The translations under genes and the position numbers were made by a program. A stretch of DNA of 64,000 nucleotides from Odobenus rosmarus divergens (Eukaryota > Chordata > Mammalia > Carnivora > Odobenidae): assembly GCF_000321225.1 (NCBI RefSeq), contig NW_004452099.1, forward strand, positions 271,536 to 335,535, read 5' to 3'. Below are positions 12,119 to 23,648 of this stretch, piece after piece. The notes under the pieces are model-generated. The model did not search any database. It saw only the letters and a program-made list of their open reading frames with translations, and was not told the DNA's origin. Numbering within the stretch: the first letter of the stretch is position 1; each line of letters begins with the position of its first letter.

Positions 12119-13238
12119 TCGGCAGAGAACCTGAATAGACATTTTTTAAAGAAGACATTCAAATGACCAATAGAAGCATGGAAAGGTTCTCAATATTACT
12201 GATCATCAGGGAAATGAAAATCCTAAGCACAATGAGATATCACCTTACATCTGTCAGAATGACTATTATCCAAAATGACAAGAAATAATGAGTGTTGGAG
12301 AAGATGTGGAGAAAAGGGAACATATTTGTACTATTGATGGGAATGTAAATTGGTACAGCCATTATGGAAAGCAGTATGGAGGTTTCTCAAAAAAATAAAA
12401 ATGAAACTACTATATGATCTAGCAATTCCACTTCTGAGTATTTATTAGAAGAAAACAAAATCAATATTTCGAAGAGCTATCTGTGCCCCCGTGTTCATAA
12501 CAAAATTATTAACAATAGCCAAGACATGGAAACACCAAAGTGTCCATCAATGGATGAATGGATTAAAAAAATGTGATATATATAATTTATAATAATATAA
12601 TTTGTAATAATATATATACATATATAATTGAGACACACACACAAAAAGGAAATCCTGCCATTTGAAACAGCATGGATGGACCTTGAGGACATTATACTAA
12701 GTGAAATAAGTCGGAGAGAGAAAGGAAAATACTATATAATCTCACGTATATGTGGAATATAATTTAAAAAATCCACAAAAAGCTGGATTCATAGGTACAG
12801 AGAACAGATTGCTGGTTGCCATAGGCAGTGGGGGTGAGAAATGAACAAAATAGGTGAAGGGGGTTAAAAGGCATGAAATTTCATTTGTAAGACAATTAAG
12901 TCTTAGGGATGTACTGTACAGCATGGTGACTATAGTAGACAATACCGTATTGTATATTTGAAAGTTGCTAAGAGAGTAAATTTTTAAAATTCTCAGTACA
13001 AGAAAAAAATGTGTAATTATGCATGGTGATGGATGTTAAATTTGTTGTGGTAATCATTTTGCAATGTATACATTTTCAAAAATCATTATGTTCTACACCT
13101 AAAGCTAACATAATGTATCACAATAAAAAATGGGTTACAGAATAGAAAAAATGAGATTAAAATTTAGCTGCAACCAAAGAATCTTTACACCGTAAAAAAA
13201 AATAGTTGTACTTTATTCTGCAGGAAAGGGAAATTTTA

Positions 13239-13443
13239 TTTATTTATTTATTTTAAGATTTTATTTATTTATTTGACAGAGAGAGACACAGCGAGAGAGG
13301 GAACACAGGCAGGGGGAGAGGGAGAGGGAGAAGCAGGCTTCCTGCTGAGCAGGGAGCCCAATGTGGGGCTCAATCCCAGGATCCTGGGATCATGAACTGA
13401 GCCAAAGGCAGATGCTTAATGATTGAGCCACCCAGGTGCCCCT
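13239..13443 (-). mobile_element. SINEC, antisense
   Basis: Reads TTTATTTATTTATT...AGATTTTATTTATTTATTTG at the left and GAGCCACCCAGGTGCCCC at the right. Perfect 16-bp target-site duplication GGAAAGGGAAATTTTA at 13223-13238 and 13444-13459. Confidence 0.95.
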
Positions 13444-13459
13444 GGAAAGGGAAATTTTA

Positions 13460-14074
13460 AATAGCAGGATGGTAAGTCTGTAACACATTACAAATACATT
13501 TGTTTGGGTACAATTTAGATGAAGGGATAGGAGAGATGACAATGTGGAAAATTGGAGAAAAATCAAGTAACAGTTTGCAAAATATGTGAGAAATGCAGAA
13601 TTTCTGAATTAAAGCAGGGATTATTGATGAAAGAGAGGAATGAGTTAGAATTCAAGTTTACTACTTACTTCCAGTAAGATTTTTAGAAGCTAATTATATA
13701 TTTAACTCTCAATTGCCCATTATATATGAGGTTTAACAATATTTTAGGTTTTTGTGGTTTTTTTCTTATGGTTGTTCATATCCTTCTAGTTGTATGTCTT
13801 TCTATATTTCTCAATATAAAGAATAATTATGAGAAGGAATGCTTGTAGCACAAGACTAGGCACATTTAATCTTACAAATAAATTTTTAAACTAAAATAGC
13901 TTATACATACTAAACAGAATTTATACCATGAGAAAAAATATCTTGCCAAGAAAGAGATCATCAAATGTGCTCTCAGAAAAAATGGATTTTTTTTTCATTT
14001 ATCTTGTAAGACATCACACTATTAATTTTGTGATCACCTATGTGGTCTCTTAACAGATACTTTTTCTTTCATTC
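13460..14074. other. unassigned AT-rich DNA
   Basis: No repeat or gene was recognised with confidence. Confidence 0.4.
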
Positions 14075-14257
14075 TTTTTTTTTAAGATTTTATTTATTTA
14101 TTTCACAGAGAGAGAGAGCACAAGTAGGGAGAACAGCAGGCAGAGGGAGAGGCAGGCTCCCTGTGGAGCAGGGAGCCCAACACTCGATCCCAGGACCCTG
14201 GGATCATGACCTGAGCCGAAGGCAGCTGCTCAAGAAACTGAGCCACCCAGGTGTCCC
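14075..14257 (-). mobile_element. SINEC, antisense
   Basis: AAGATTTTATTTATTTATTT on the left, GAGCCACCCAGGTGTCCC head end on the right. The flanks TTTCTTTCATTCTT / TTTTTTTCATTCTT look like target-site duplications. Confidence 0.92.
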
Positions 14258-14326
14258 TTTTTTTTCATTCTTCCTTTTTTTTGGCATAACAAATAATTAT
14301 TGAATAAAAAATTATGGAAAGATCTT

Positions 14327-14508
14327 TTTTTTTAATTTTTTTATTTATTTATTTGAGAGAGAGACAGCACATGAGAGGAGGGAGGGTCAGAGGGAGAAGC
14401 AGACTCCCCGCTGAGCAGGGAGCCCGATGCGGGACTCGATCCCTGGACTCCAGGATCATGACCCGAGCCGAAGGCAGTCGCTCAACCAACTGAGCCACCC
14501 AGGCGCCC
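14327..14508 (-). mobile_element. SINEC, antisense
   Basis: Low-divergence copy with a GAGCCACCCAGGCGCCC head. Perfect 11-bp target-site duplication GGAAAGATCTT at 14316-14326 and 14510-14520. Confidence 0.95.
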
Positions 14509-14669
14509 TGGAAAGATCTTGATACTCAATCTTCTTCTCTTCTCTACTTACAGTCTTAGTAATCTCATTTAGTCTTATGGCTTTTATAAACCATTCCATA
14601 CCAATTCTAAGTTATTATTATCTTTTAATTTCAGTATATATCTATCTAACCAGAGACAGAAGTTATCTA

Positions 14670-15738
14670 ACTACCTACTCAACACTTCCACTTGGCTAAT
14701 AAAAATTTCAGATGAAACTTCTGATGTTTGTTCCACCTACCTATTAGATCTACAATCTCTCATATTCCACTTAATGGTCTCCTTAAGCCTAAGAACTTGG
14801 ACATATTTATGGCTCTTCTTTCCGGTGTTTTATCCAATCCATCAAGAAATATTTCAGGTCCTACCTTCAAAATATATCCAAAATTTCACCATGTTTCACC
14901 ATTTCCATAGCTATAACCATTGTTCGAGCACAGTCTTTTACCTGGATTATACTATAACACATCCTAACTGGTCTCCTGCTTTCATATCCACACCACCATC
15001 ACCACCCCCCTTAGAGTTTACTAACAACTCAGCATCCAGAGTAATCTGTCATTCATTCAAATATTTATTGTGGAGCAGCTATTTAAGAAGCTCAAGTCAG
15101 ATTATGTAATCTACAAGCCCAAAACTCTGCAATGACTTTTCTTTTCCTCATTATAAAAGATTAAGTTGTTATGATAGCCTACAATTAGGGTGACCTTATG
15201 TCCTAATTTGTCCTGGAGAGTCAACGTTTATACCTGATGTCCTGTGCAGTTATTAATAAATTAGTTCTTCAGAAATGTCCTATTTTGACATCTAATCCCC
15301 TACTACTATTGTCCTGGCCTACTTTGCACAAGACTTTTTGTTCTTATAACACACATGATATTCTTCCTCATTAGGGCTTTGCTCTGGCTATTCATCTCTG
15401 CTAAAGAATTTTTCCTTCAGATCTACAAAACCAATCCCCTCAACTCCATCAAGTCTTTGTTCAAATATTACCTTTACCTTGAAGCCTACCCTCACTACTC
15501 TATTTAAAATGGTAATCTATACTCCTTAACTCCCTTAACATATTTTAATATATTTTTCCCATAGTTCTTATCTTCCACTACACCTTATCATTTCTTTATT
15601 TGTTATGTTTTTGTTCATGGTTTATATCTCTCCCATTTGAATATCATCTTCAGAAGAGTCTGTATATTTTTTATTGTTGTTTCCTGATATGACCCAGATA
15701 CCAGAAAAGTATTTGGAAATTATTAAGTAAATAACATT
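14670..15738 (+). mobile_element. LINE-2 (L2) 3' half, sense
   Basis: Ordered L2 landmarks: CTACTCAACACTTCCACTTGG (14680), CCAATCCATCAAGAAAT (14834), ACCTTCAAAATATATCCA (14863), TACCTGGATTATACTATAAC (14939), TAACTGGTCTCCTGCTTTC (14967), AGGGCTTTGCTCTGGCT (15373), CTTTGTTCAAATATTACC (15453), and a diverged 3' end with a CCAGAAAAGTATTTGG-like block (about 15700-15716) where the L2 consensus has CCTAGAACAGTGCCTGG. Stops are frequent, so it is a relic. A short unrelated insertion sits at 15184-15290. Confidence 0.8.
15184..15290 (+). mobile_element. short old repeat inserted in L2 (family not assigned)
   Basis: Begins TTAGGGTGACCTTATGTCC and contains TTATACCTGATGTCCTG, a pattern I associate with a common old mammalian short interspersed element but cannot name. 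The L2 match stops before it and resumes at CCCCTACTACTATT. Confidence 0.45.
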
Positions 15739-16080
15739 GAAATATTATATACCCAGTTTGCAGAACAATAAAGTGTCCATTTGATCGTATTGCCTTCATT
15801 AGTCTATAATCAGATAAAATGTATGACAGAGGAAAGCAAAAAACATTAACAAATAAAATGAGACTACAAGAAGGTTGTTCTGGGTGAAGAAAAGAAAAAT
15901 AGAAAATAAGGTGAGATTAGAACTCTAGAAGAAAAAAAAATTGTTCCTTCTTATGTTCTCTAATATGCAGGGGAGAAAATAAGTTCTTTGAGAGCTAAGT
16001 CCTGTAATGGAACTAAGGTTAACCTGATTCCTACAGCTTGCTCTACCCTTGTTACTGGAGAATAAGTAATAAAAGTAATA

Positions 16081-16273
16081 GGGACACCTGGGTGGCTTAG
16101 TCGTTAAACATCTGCCTTCGGCTCAAGTATTGATCCCAGGGTCCTGGGATTGAGCCCTACATCAGGCTCCCTGCTCAGTGGGAAGCCTGCTTCTCCCTCC
16201 CCCATTCCCCCTGCTTGTGTGCCCTCTCTCCCTGTCTCTCTCTGTCAAATAAATAAATAAAATCTTTAAAAAA
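16081..16273 (+). mobile_element. SINEC
   Basis: Head GGGACACCTGGGTGGCTTAG, tail AAATAAATAAATAAAATCTTT. Flanking DNA is AATAAA-rich, so target-site duplications are not clear. Confidence 0.92.
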
Positions 16274-16865
16274 TGATAATAATAAATATGTCCTCATAAT
16301 AAATAAATAAAAATATGTCCTTAATGATTATCTGTTGAAGTTTACATACTACACAAAAGTTGCCTAGGAAAATGTTTATCAGAGAGTGTTAAATAAATTT
16401 CAGTTATTTTATATTAATAAAATCAGGGTTATTATGCTGTGAGATTGAGAGTGGAAGGATTCTATGATGCTGTGATGATTTCTGGCTTGTCCACCGGAAT
16501 TTTATGAATTTTATGTTGTCTTTCAGCTGTCTTTTTCCTATATCACATGTAAATGTTTGCAGGTATACATCTAAAAGATAAAGATCTTTAAAAAAATCAA
16601 TTCACACATATATGTGCTGTAGCATAGCAGTTACAGCTACTATAAAGGGAACAAATAGAAAATATATGTAAATATAGAAATACAGTGAAATACAGAAAAC
16701 AAGTGAAATATAGAAAAAAAACAGCAAAGTTAAATGCCCTAGGCAAACATTGGCTCAACATGTTGGAGAGGACTAGGGATTGTTAGCAACTATGCTGTAC
16801 TGAGTTAGTGCCTTCATTGAAGTTCTTACTGACAGGAAAAAAAACAAAAAACATCTCAAGTGAAT

Positions 16866-17102
16866 TATATTAGTCAGGATACTCCAGAGACACAAAGCCA
16901 ATAGGATATATATATTCATATATATATTCTTTCTCTCTCTTTGATAGATAGATAGATGATAGATAGATAAATGATAGATGATAGATGATAGATAGATGAT
17001 AGATAGATGATAGATGATAGATAGATAAATGATAGATGATAGATGATAGATAGATGATAGATAGATGATAGATGATAGATAGATGATAGATAGATGATAG
17101 AT

Positions 17103-17133
<31 letters not shown>

Positions 17134-17485
17134 GATAGATTATCTGCAAACTGGAGACCCAAGAAAGCTGGTATTATAGTTCTGAGAAACAGGGCACTGA
17201 TGGTGTAAATAGCAGTCTGAAGGCAGGGAAAGACTAACTTCCAGCTCACACAATCAGGATTAGAGAGCAAATTCTCTCTTACCCTGACTAGTGTTATACA
17301 GGTTTTCAGTGAATTGAATAGTAACTACTCACAGTAGGTAAAGCAATCTGCTCTACTCAGCTCACCAATTCAAATGCTAATTGCATGCAGAAACATGCTC
17401 ACAAACATACCCAGAAGTAATGTCTAGTCAAATATCTGGGAACTCAATGATTCAATCAAGTTGACACATAGAATTAACCATTATA
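16866..17485 (-). mobile_element. old LTR-like repeat (probably ERVL-MaLR/MLT1 type), antisense, split by a GATA array
   Basis: Left part reads TTAGTCAGGATACTCCAGAG; right part has AGGCAGGGAAAGACTAAC-type internal sequence and ends with CAAATATCTGGGAACTC...AAGTTGACACATAGAATTAAC. The same order recurs at 19930-21650 (antisense) and 33178-33530 (sense). The TG...CTAATAC-type ends suggest a MaLR LTR, but the family name is inference. It has no coding capacity. Confidence 0.6.
16942..17141. repeat. GATA/GATGATA microsatellite with 58-bp higher-order tandem
   Basis: About 200 bp of GATA and GATGATA units. A 58-bp block at 16967-17024 is repeated exactly at 17025-17082, each copy starting ATAAATGATAGATGATAG. 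Overlapping minus-strand frames made of repeating Tyr-Leu-Ser-Ile residues are artefacts of this array. Confidence 0.95.
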
Positions 17486-17564
17486 TGAATGATTAAAGAT
17501 TTAGTGGTCACCGTTGGGTAATAGCACAGTAGTTACAAATTGGGGTTAGAATCAGTAACACCTA

Positions 17565-17756
17565 TAGGCATCTGGGTGGTGCAGTCCCTCAAGCGTCGGG
17601 CTCAGGTCATGATCTCAGGGTCTTGGATATCCAGCCCCATGTTGGGCTCTGAGTTGATCTTGCAGTCTGCTTGAGGTTCTCTCTGCACCTCCCTCTGCCC
17701 CTCCTGCTCATGTGCACTCTCTTTCAAATAAATAAATATATCTTAAGAAAAAATCT
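17565..17756 (+). mobile_element. SINEC, older copy
   Basis: Diverged head TAGGCATCTGGGTGGTGCAG and AAATAAATAAATATATC tail. Target-site duplication GTAACACCTA / GTGACACCTA at 17555-17564 and 17757-17766. Confidence 0.9.
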
Positions 17757-17766
17757 GTGACACCTA

Positions 17767-19587
17767 ATTAAGGCATGGTTCAGTTTTACTATTTTGGAGG
17801 TCAATCAGAATTAGTTCAGGACAGATTAATATGCAAGTGAAAAAAAAAAAAAAGAGAGAGATCCAACCAGAAGAGTACTTGGCCAAAGGAATTGAAGTGA
17901 GAATAATTAACACCACTATTCATCAACATTCCACTAATATTTATCTTTAGATTTGTTTGAATTCAGTGACTCTTTTTAAAGTAAATCTACAAATATGTAT
18001 TAAAATGATACTATCTTCATATCTCTATTAATTGAATTTGATTAGAAAAAGAGTCAGGATACTCACTATTGTAATTGCCACACAAAATCACAAAAGTGTC
18101 TTCTAGAAGATCACATTGGCAAAAGCGCTTGGATCAGAGAGAAAATTTATTTAGATTGAGCCCCTTTACCATGGAACAAACACCACAGAAGTGGGGTAGA
18201 AGATAATACGAATTGTCACAAATAAACTCTAGCAAGTTATGTCTAGATGCTATTAAGACTGAATAGATTTAATCAGTTGCACTAGCATCAAGTCAATTAA
18301 GTTAACTTGGGTCCATAACAGTAAGTTTAAACTGACTTTAACAACAAAAAGGTGGGGAGTCAAGTAAATAGATTCATCATAGAAAAAAAATAGAACTTTA
18401 ACATGAGGTACATAAAATGTCTTCTTTTGATAAAAGGTATATTAGAATCAGCCTGAACTCCAGATAAAAATATTTTTTACTTCTTAGGACTTGACAATAT
18501 GGCACAAGTCTGACTTTTCTATGAGGAAGAGATTACACTTAAACTTTAATATCTCTGTCCAAAAGAGACACTATGACCAAGAGTGGCAAAAATGTCACTG
18601 ATTTCCTTAAAATTTGTGTTATACCCAAACCAAAATATCTGAATCAGAATTGAGGGAAAGATACGTATTATTTAGTCATGAGATGTATAAATGTTTACAT
18701 TACCAATGATAAACCAATCACAAATAAAGTTCAAAGTTCTATATATATTCATATAAGTAATTGGATATCTAAAAATCTCATATACCTGTAATAATTTCAT
18801 GCTAAAAATAGCAATGTTTTCCTTTGCCCTTTATTATTTATCTTGTTTTATTCCTTTCATTTAAATATAATTTCATAAAATAGAAAATATTAAATTAAAT
18901 TATAGAAATTTTGGAAGAACATCAATACTTCTAATTTAGCTCCCTTATTATAGATGACTGGTTGGACTCTACTAGTAAATTCATGTTGACAATCTGATCA
19001 TTCTGTGCATTCTTTGAGGAAAAGAATTATCTCTGTAACTATGTAAATAAACTAGTACTTTGCTGGTTCCAAGGAAATATATACATTTTCATCCCAGACT
19101 GATTATTATGTAGTTATTTCTGTAGAAAATCTTTGAAAACCAATTCAAAGGTTAACTAGTGCAGTTGAATAAATTAATTTACTACAAAAAAGTTAGAAGC
19201 TTTGTATTAACGACATATTTAAAATATACTATATATCCTTAAATTTAAATGGTCCATAAAGTAGATCATTACTAGGAAGAAATCCATTAATATGTATATA
19301 GGTAATACGATCATTACCAGAGATGAAAAGAATTAAAATTGCATGATTAAAATGCTCATTAATGCACTAAATAGTATAGCATTAAAGAGATTATTGAACA
19401 TTTCTGAAAGTTACATTTCATTTTAGGGAAATATATGAGAAAATACAGTAACTTTAGGCAATTCTCTAAAAATAGTTAAAATAGTCATCAAGATTAAATA
19501 GCACAGATTTTTTTTTCACAGAGAATAATTTGCATGCAACTTCTCTACTAAAGTTAAATTGAGAGAAAATACAATAAGGCAGATAGA
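17767..19587. other. AT-rich DNA, no recognised element
   Basis: About 1.8 kb with no repeat, coding or RNA signature that I can support. An A-run lies near 17840. Confidence 0.45.
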
Positions 19588-19720
19588 CCACCACTGATCT
19601 GGAAGTCAGAAATGTGAACTCAAATTCTAAAATATCAAAATCTAAGTTTATGACCTTGTTCCAAGATTCCTAATCTTTCATTGCTTAACTTCTTTATCTG
19701 CCCATATTGTAATATATGAG
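19588..19720 (+). mobile_element. possible MIR fragment
   Basis: Order of CTGGAAGTCAGAAATGTGAA, CAAATTCTAAA, ATGACCTTGTTCC, CTTAACTTC and ATCTGCCCA follows the MIR core (GGAGTCAGA, TTCAAATCC, GACCTTGGGC, CTTAACCTC, ATCTGTAAA). Divergence is high. Confidence 0.45.
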
Positions 19721-19933
19721 GAATATATTGTATATTTTAAATGCCTAGAAGTTTTAAAAGTGATATATCAATGCATACGAAAAAGTACTTGGAGTTTTTC
19801 AATAGAAGCTACAAAAATTACTCTTACACCAATATTACTACCATGTGTCCATCAACAATTACTATTATTTAGAAAGAACAGTGATATATAAAATAATGAA
19901 TGGCCTTATGAACTTAACTTACAAAAATTTTGT

Positions 19934-20236
19934 CAGCATTCTCCTGAGAAACAGAACAGGATGTGGATACAAATAAAGATTTATTTTAAGGAATTGTTTC
20001 ACATGATTATGGAGGCTGGCAAGACCAAAATGTGCAATTTAGGTCTGAAGGCCATAAAGCTGGAGATTCAAGGAAGTACCTATGTTGCAGTTAAAGTCCG
20101 AAGGCCATCTTTTAGCAGAATTCCCTCTTGCTCAGGGGAAGTAAATCTTTTGTTCTTTGTAGGACTTCAGCTAATTCAATGAGGGCCACCTACATTATGG
20201 AGGGAAATCTCTTCTATCCAAAGTCCACAGATTTAA
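19934..20236 (-). mobile_element. LTR-like repeat, left part, antisense (host of MEMO1 retrocopy)
   Basis: TCCTGAGAAACAGAACAGGATG, TTTATTTTAAGGAATTG, GGAGGCTGGCAAGACCAAAA, CAGAATTCCCTCTTGCTC and ACCTACATTATGGAGGG match the 16866-17485 family. Its continuation (AAATATTAATCTCAGCC) lies beyond the retrocopy at 21534. Confidence 0.65.
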
Positions 20237-20541
20237 TTTTTTTTTAAGTTGTGTAGCCCTTTATTAGCAACTAAAATAGAAGGTATCTGTTGTACAACAT
20301 GGGTAATAATTGACTATAACTGCAGATTTATTATATTCTAATACAAACCATTTATAAAAGCAATTTCTTTATTAAAAAGCTTCCATCCTTTTGTTTGTGT
20401 ACAATTTGCAAAACTACCCTCAAAGTAGAATATATGTGAACAAGTCTGGAAAGAGTGAAATTTAGGATATGGTAAATGCTTTACAAGTCGTTTTCAAAAA
20501 ACTGTTTCCCACAACTGGGCCTTTATATTGCCGTCTTTTTT

Positions 20542-20730
20542 TTTTTTTTTTTAAAGATTTATTTATTTATTTATTTATTTATTTAGAGAGAGAGTGGAGG
20601 GCAAGGAGCAGAGGGAAAGAGAGACTCTCAAGCAGAACCCAATCTGGGGTTTGATCTCACGACCCTGAGATCATGACCTGAGGTGAAATCAAGAGTCCAT
20701 GCTTAACTGAGAGAGCCACCCAGGTGCCCC
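20542..20730 (-). mobile_element. SINEC, antisense, inside MEMO1 retrocopy
   Basis: T-run then AAAGATTTATTTATTTATTT, ending GAGCCACCCAGGTGCCCC. Target-site duplication TGCCGTCTTTTTT / TGCCATCTTTTTT at about 20529-20541 and 20731-20743. Confidence 0.93.
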
Positions 20731-20841
20731 TGCCATCTTTTTTGATCAAAATATTTTGATGCCATCCTTCCTTCTACTATAAAACATTTTTTAATGAGTT
20801 GAAATTAAGAAAGGTCAACAACTGCTAGAAAAGAAGAGAAG

Positions 20842-21049
20842 AGGGGCGCCTGGGTGGCTCAGGTTAAGCATCCCACTCTTGATTTTGTCTCAGGTCCTGA
20901 TCTTGGTGGTTGAGGGATTGAGTCCCGCATTGGGCTTTGCACTCAGTGTGGTGTCTTCTTGTCCCTCTCCCTCTGTCCCTGCCCCTTATGCTGTCTCTCT
21001 CTCTCTCTCTAAAATAAATAAATAAAATCTTTTAAAAAAGTAAAGAAAG
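20842..21049 (+). mobile_element. SINEC inside MEMO1 retrocopy
   Basis: Head GGGGCGCCTGGGTGGCTCAG, short A-box region, tail AAATAAATAAATAAAATC. Target-site duplication GAAAAGAAGAGAAG / GAAAAGAGGAGAAG at 20828-20841 and 21050-21063. Confidence 0.92.
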
Positions 21050-21533
21050 GAAAAGAGGAGAAGAAACTTCTATTGGTTTGAGGTTTCAGAATCCCCCTAA
21101 ACCAGGACAAGTATCTGGTAAAGGCAGAGAATAAGTATGTGCAGGTGGCATCCCTGAGGATTCAGAGTTTCAGTGGACCTTGAGTGCTCCTACTGCATAA
21201 CTCACTGAATTGTCTTCCCAGTCTCTACACTGGCTTGACTGGGCATTCTTTTGGAGCTCTGTAATAGCATTTAATAAGACCCCAATGGGTTGTCTTCCAC
21301 ATACAGTATTATGGTATTTCTTCAAGTAATTGCTAAAAGATACAGGATCTAATTATCCTATAATACTCATGCCCATTTTATCTAGATGTTCAAAGAATCT
21401 ATAAATCTCCCTATGGGATTCATCATAGTAACTATAAGGGGAAGTTTTGACCCCACTGGCAGAAATAGAAGAAACCACAAAGATATTACTTACTGCTTTC
21501 TCCAGCCTCCCCCACAGCACCCAACAGATTTAA

Positions 21534-21655
21534 ATATTAATCTCAGCCAAAAGACTGCACAGAAAAATCCAAACTGTTTGACTACACACCTGGGCACCAT
21601 GGCCCAGCCAAGTTGATACACAGTATTATCCAACAAATAAATTAATTGTGATTAA
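21534..21655 (-). mobile_element. LTR-like repeat, right part, antisense
   Basis: Continues the element broken at 20236: TTAATCTCAGCCAAAAGACTG, ACACCTGGGCACCATGGCCC, AGCCAAGTTGATACACAG. Joining 20236 to 21534 restores the family order. Confidence 0.65.
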
Positions 21656-23635
21656 TTGTGATTCCAACATACTCATCCTTTATTTAATTACCAAGTTGTC
21701 TTGAAATTAATATAAGGCAATGTAGTGACCAAGTAAATGGTAGGACGTTCCCAGAGAGCACTTACACAACCTTTTGTTCTCATCAGTTTAAAGTTCATAT
21801 AAAGGTCTTCACATAGATAGAACACTTCCGTTTTCCTCAGGTTTTCACTTGAACCATTCCCATCCCACTTGCTTATATTTTATTCCATCTTTTGGATCCC
21901 ATGTATGTAGAATTTTCACTCAGGTCCACAACTATGACCTTTTTTTTAACGCAAGATCTTCACACCAGTGTTGAATCAGTCAATCCATCCTTCCCCCAGC
22001 CCCCATAATGATAAAAATGTAATAAAGCCCCCTCCTGTTTAGTAGGGATCCAACATAATTATTAAATTTGTGTTCAGAGAAGAATGATATGTAGTGTTTA
22101 CAAATTTATAATCACAATTCACACATGAGAAACTATAACACACAAAAAAGAACGAGTAGTTGTTCATCCTTGTAGTGCATGTTCTGTATAAGTAACCTCA
22201 GTTTTCTTTCCTTAGTATGAATGAAATGTGACTCTAATATGTTCAAATTAAACATATAGTTCAACAAAAAATATCCTTTATAAAATTACCTGGAGACATG
22301 TACCTAAAGGGGGTCTATTTGTAGCAAATTGATGCAGAACAATAAACTTCTCAGACATGTTATAGATATGCTATATATAGTATATATATATATACATATG
22401 TAATATATATATATTGTTTTAACAAGAGACTACAGATAGCTGGAATAACTAAATATCCTTTTAGTCATAATGTGTGAATCCAAATACATTAATACATTTT
22501 GTTTATCTAATTACTTGATGTTTAAATGCATGTGTATATATACATACATAAAAATAATATATTGATGGCTAGAATATCTTTAGCTATTCTACTGTCCCTC
22601 TATAATTAATTGCCATGGCTCAAATATTAAAAGTATATCTGATATCATGGAGTAAATATTTTTCTCAAAACAACTATATTTGCAAAAAACTGATCATTTT
22701 CTTCTAATTACTTTAGATTCCTTCCTAACACATATTCTCACAAGCATTTTTATTTATTTCACACTCTACCATCTTTTTCTAATGAAACATATTTTATTCA
22801 CAACTTTACACTCACCCATATTTAGTGCTTCAATGTCAGTTTAGCCTTTGGCTATTTGAATATAAGGATGTGGTGAATTATATACCATTTACAACCTTGA
22901 CTCTAATCACTAGCTGGAGGTGACTTGCATGATGGATGAAAAGAGTCCTTTAAGATTATAAATTATAACATCTAGTATATTCTTTTAATAAAAATGGCTA
23001 TCAATAGAATGGATTTTAGGGAAAATTATAGGCATTTTCCTGATACAAGTCTCTAATTATGCAAATGATTAAAACAAAGAACATGAAGCACAAGAACTCC
23101 AGTAGCTTTTCCATAAGCACAAAAGTTTATTCTGAAAAATCTGGATTGTTCCAAGTCTTCTGACCTTTAAATCAATGTTCTTTAAAAAAAAAAAAAAATA
23201 GTTCATACCACCTAATAATAAATTTTGTCTCACTCCTTTGTTTTTCCATTATTTTAGTTAACCTATAGAAATAAAGAAACAAAAAGTAATTTTAAGTTAT
23301 ATCATTTTAGTCTACTAAACATGAATATCATGTGAAGTATCCAATAACCTGAAGTTAAATAAAATTATAACAAAATCAGCATTATAGAATGTAAGAAACT
23401 GTTGATTTTCTTAAAGGTTTTACTTGGAGATCTGAAGTTACATATATAGTTCAAATAAGCTCAAAATAAATGCCATGACTTGCAGTTGTTACCTTATTAA
23501 ACAAAATATTTATAAATGTGAGCAGCTGATTTTCCTTTATTTTAATTTAAATACAATTAGCCAACATATAATACATCATTTTTCATTTAGAACCGAACTA
23601 TTATATATCAGAAGATAGCATTTTATATAGTAATA
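21656..23635. other. AT-rich DNA with AT microsatellite near 22376-22413
   Basis: A (TA)n stretch lies at about 22376-22413 and an A-run near 23185. No repeat family or gene was recognised. Confidence 0.45.
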
Positions 23636-23648
23636 AAAATGTAGAAAT

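Larger units (their letters stand above)
10652..13130 (+). mobile_element. 5'-truncated L1 with 3' UTR and two SINE insertions
   Basis: It begins inside ORF2 just at the reverse transcriptase active-site region (a degenerate relative of ...GACATGATACTATATATAG) and runs through ORF2 landmarks ([47 protein letters not shown]), the ORF2 tail (12110-12760) and a recognisable 3' UTR (GTACAGCATGGTGACTATAG near 12914, TTCTACACCTAAAGC near 13090), ending in AATAAAAAA. The flanks carry a roughly 33-bp imperfect target-site duplication (10619-10651 and 13131-13163), with a perfect 19-bp core GAAAAAATGAGATTAAAAT. Two SINEs (11306-11504 and 11894-12118) interrupt it. Frameshifts and stops are frequent, so it is inactive. 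Confidence 0.9.
20237..21523 (-). pseudogene. MEMO1: MEMO1 processed pseudogene (5'-truncated, antisense)
   Basis: The minus strand from about 21480 down to 21170 encodes the C-terminal third of MEMO1 (mediator of cell motility 1, a ~297-residue protein of the MEMO family, dioxygenase-like fold). Recognisable pieces are [57 protein letters not shown] and AQSSQC...WED. It stops at a TGA at 21172-21170, and the rest down to 20237 reads as 3' UTR ending at a T-run (the antisense poly-A). It is disabled: a 1-bp loss in the codon before FCQW, a 1-bp gain before SYYDES, a nonsense codon where the parent has Gln just after GMSII, and an 11-codon gap after LQKN. It has no introns. Flanking direct repeats ACAGATTTAA (20227-20236 and 21524-21533) confirm L1-type retroposition into an LTR-like repeat. 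SINEs at 20542-20730 and 20842-21049 landed in its 3' UTR later. Confidence 0.93.

Noticed and set aside
16773..17270. 165-codon minus-strand open frame with Tyr-Leu-Ser-Ile repeats
   Set aside because: It is the translation of the GATA/GATGATA microsatellite. The array has no stop codons in several frames, so the length means nothing.
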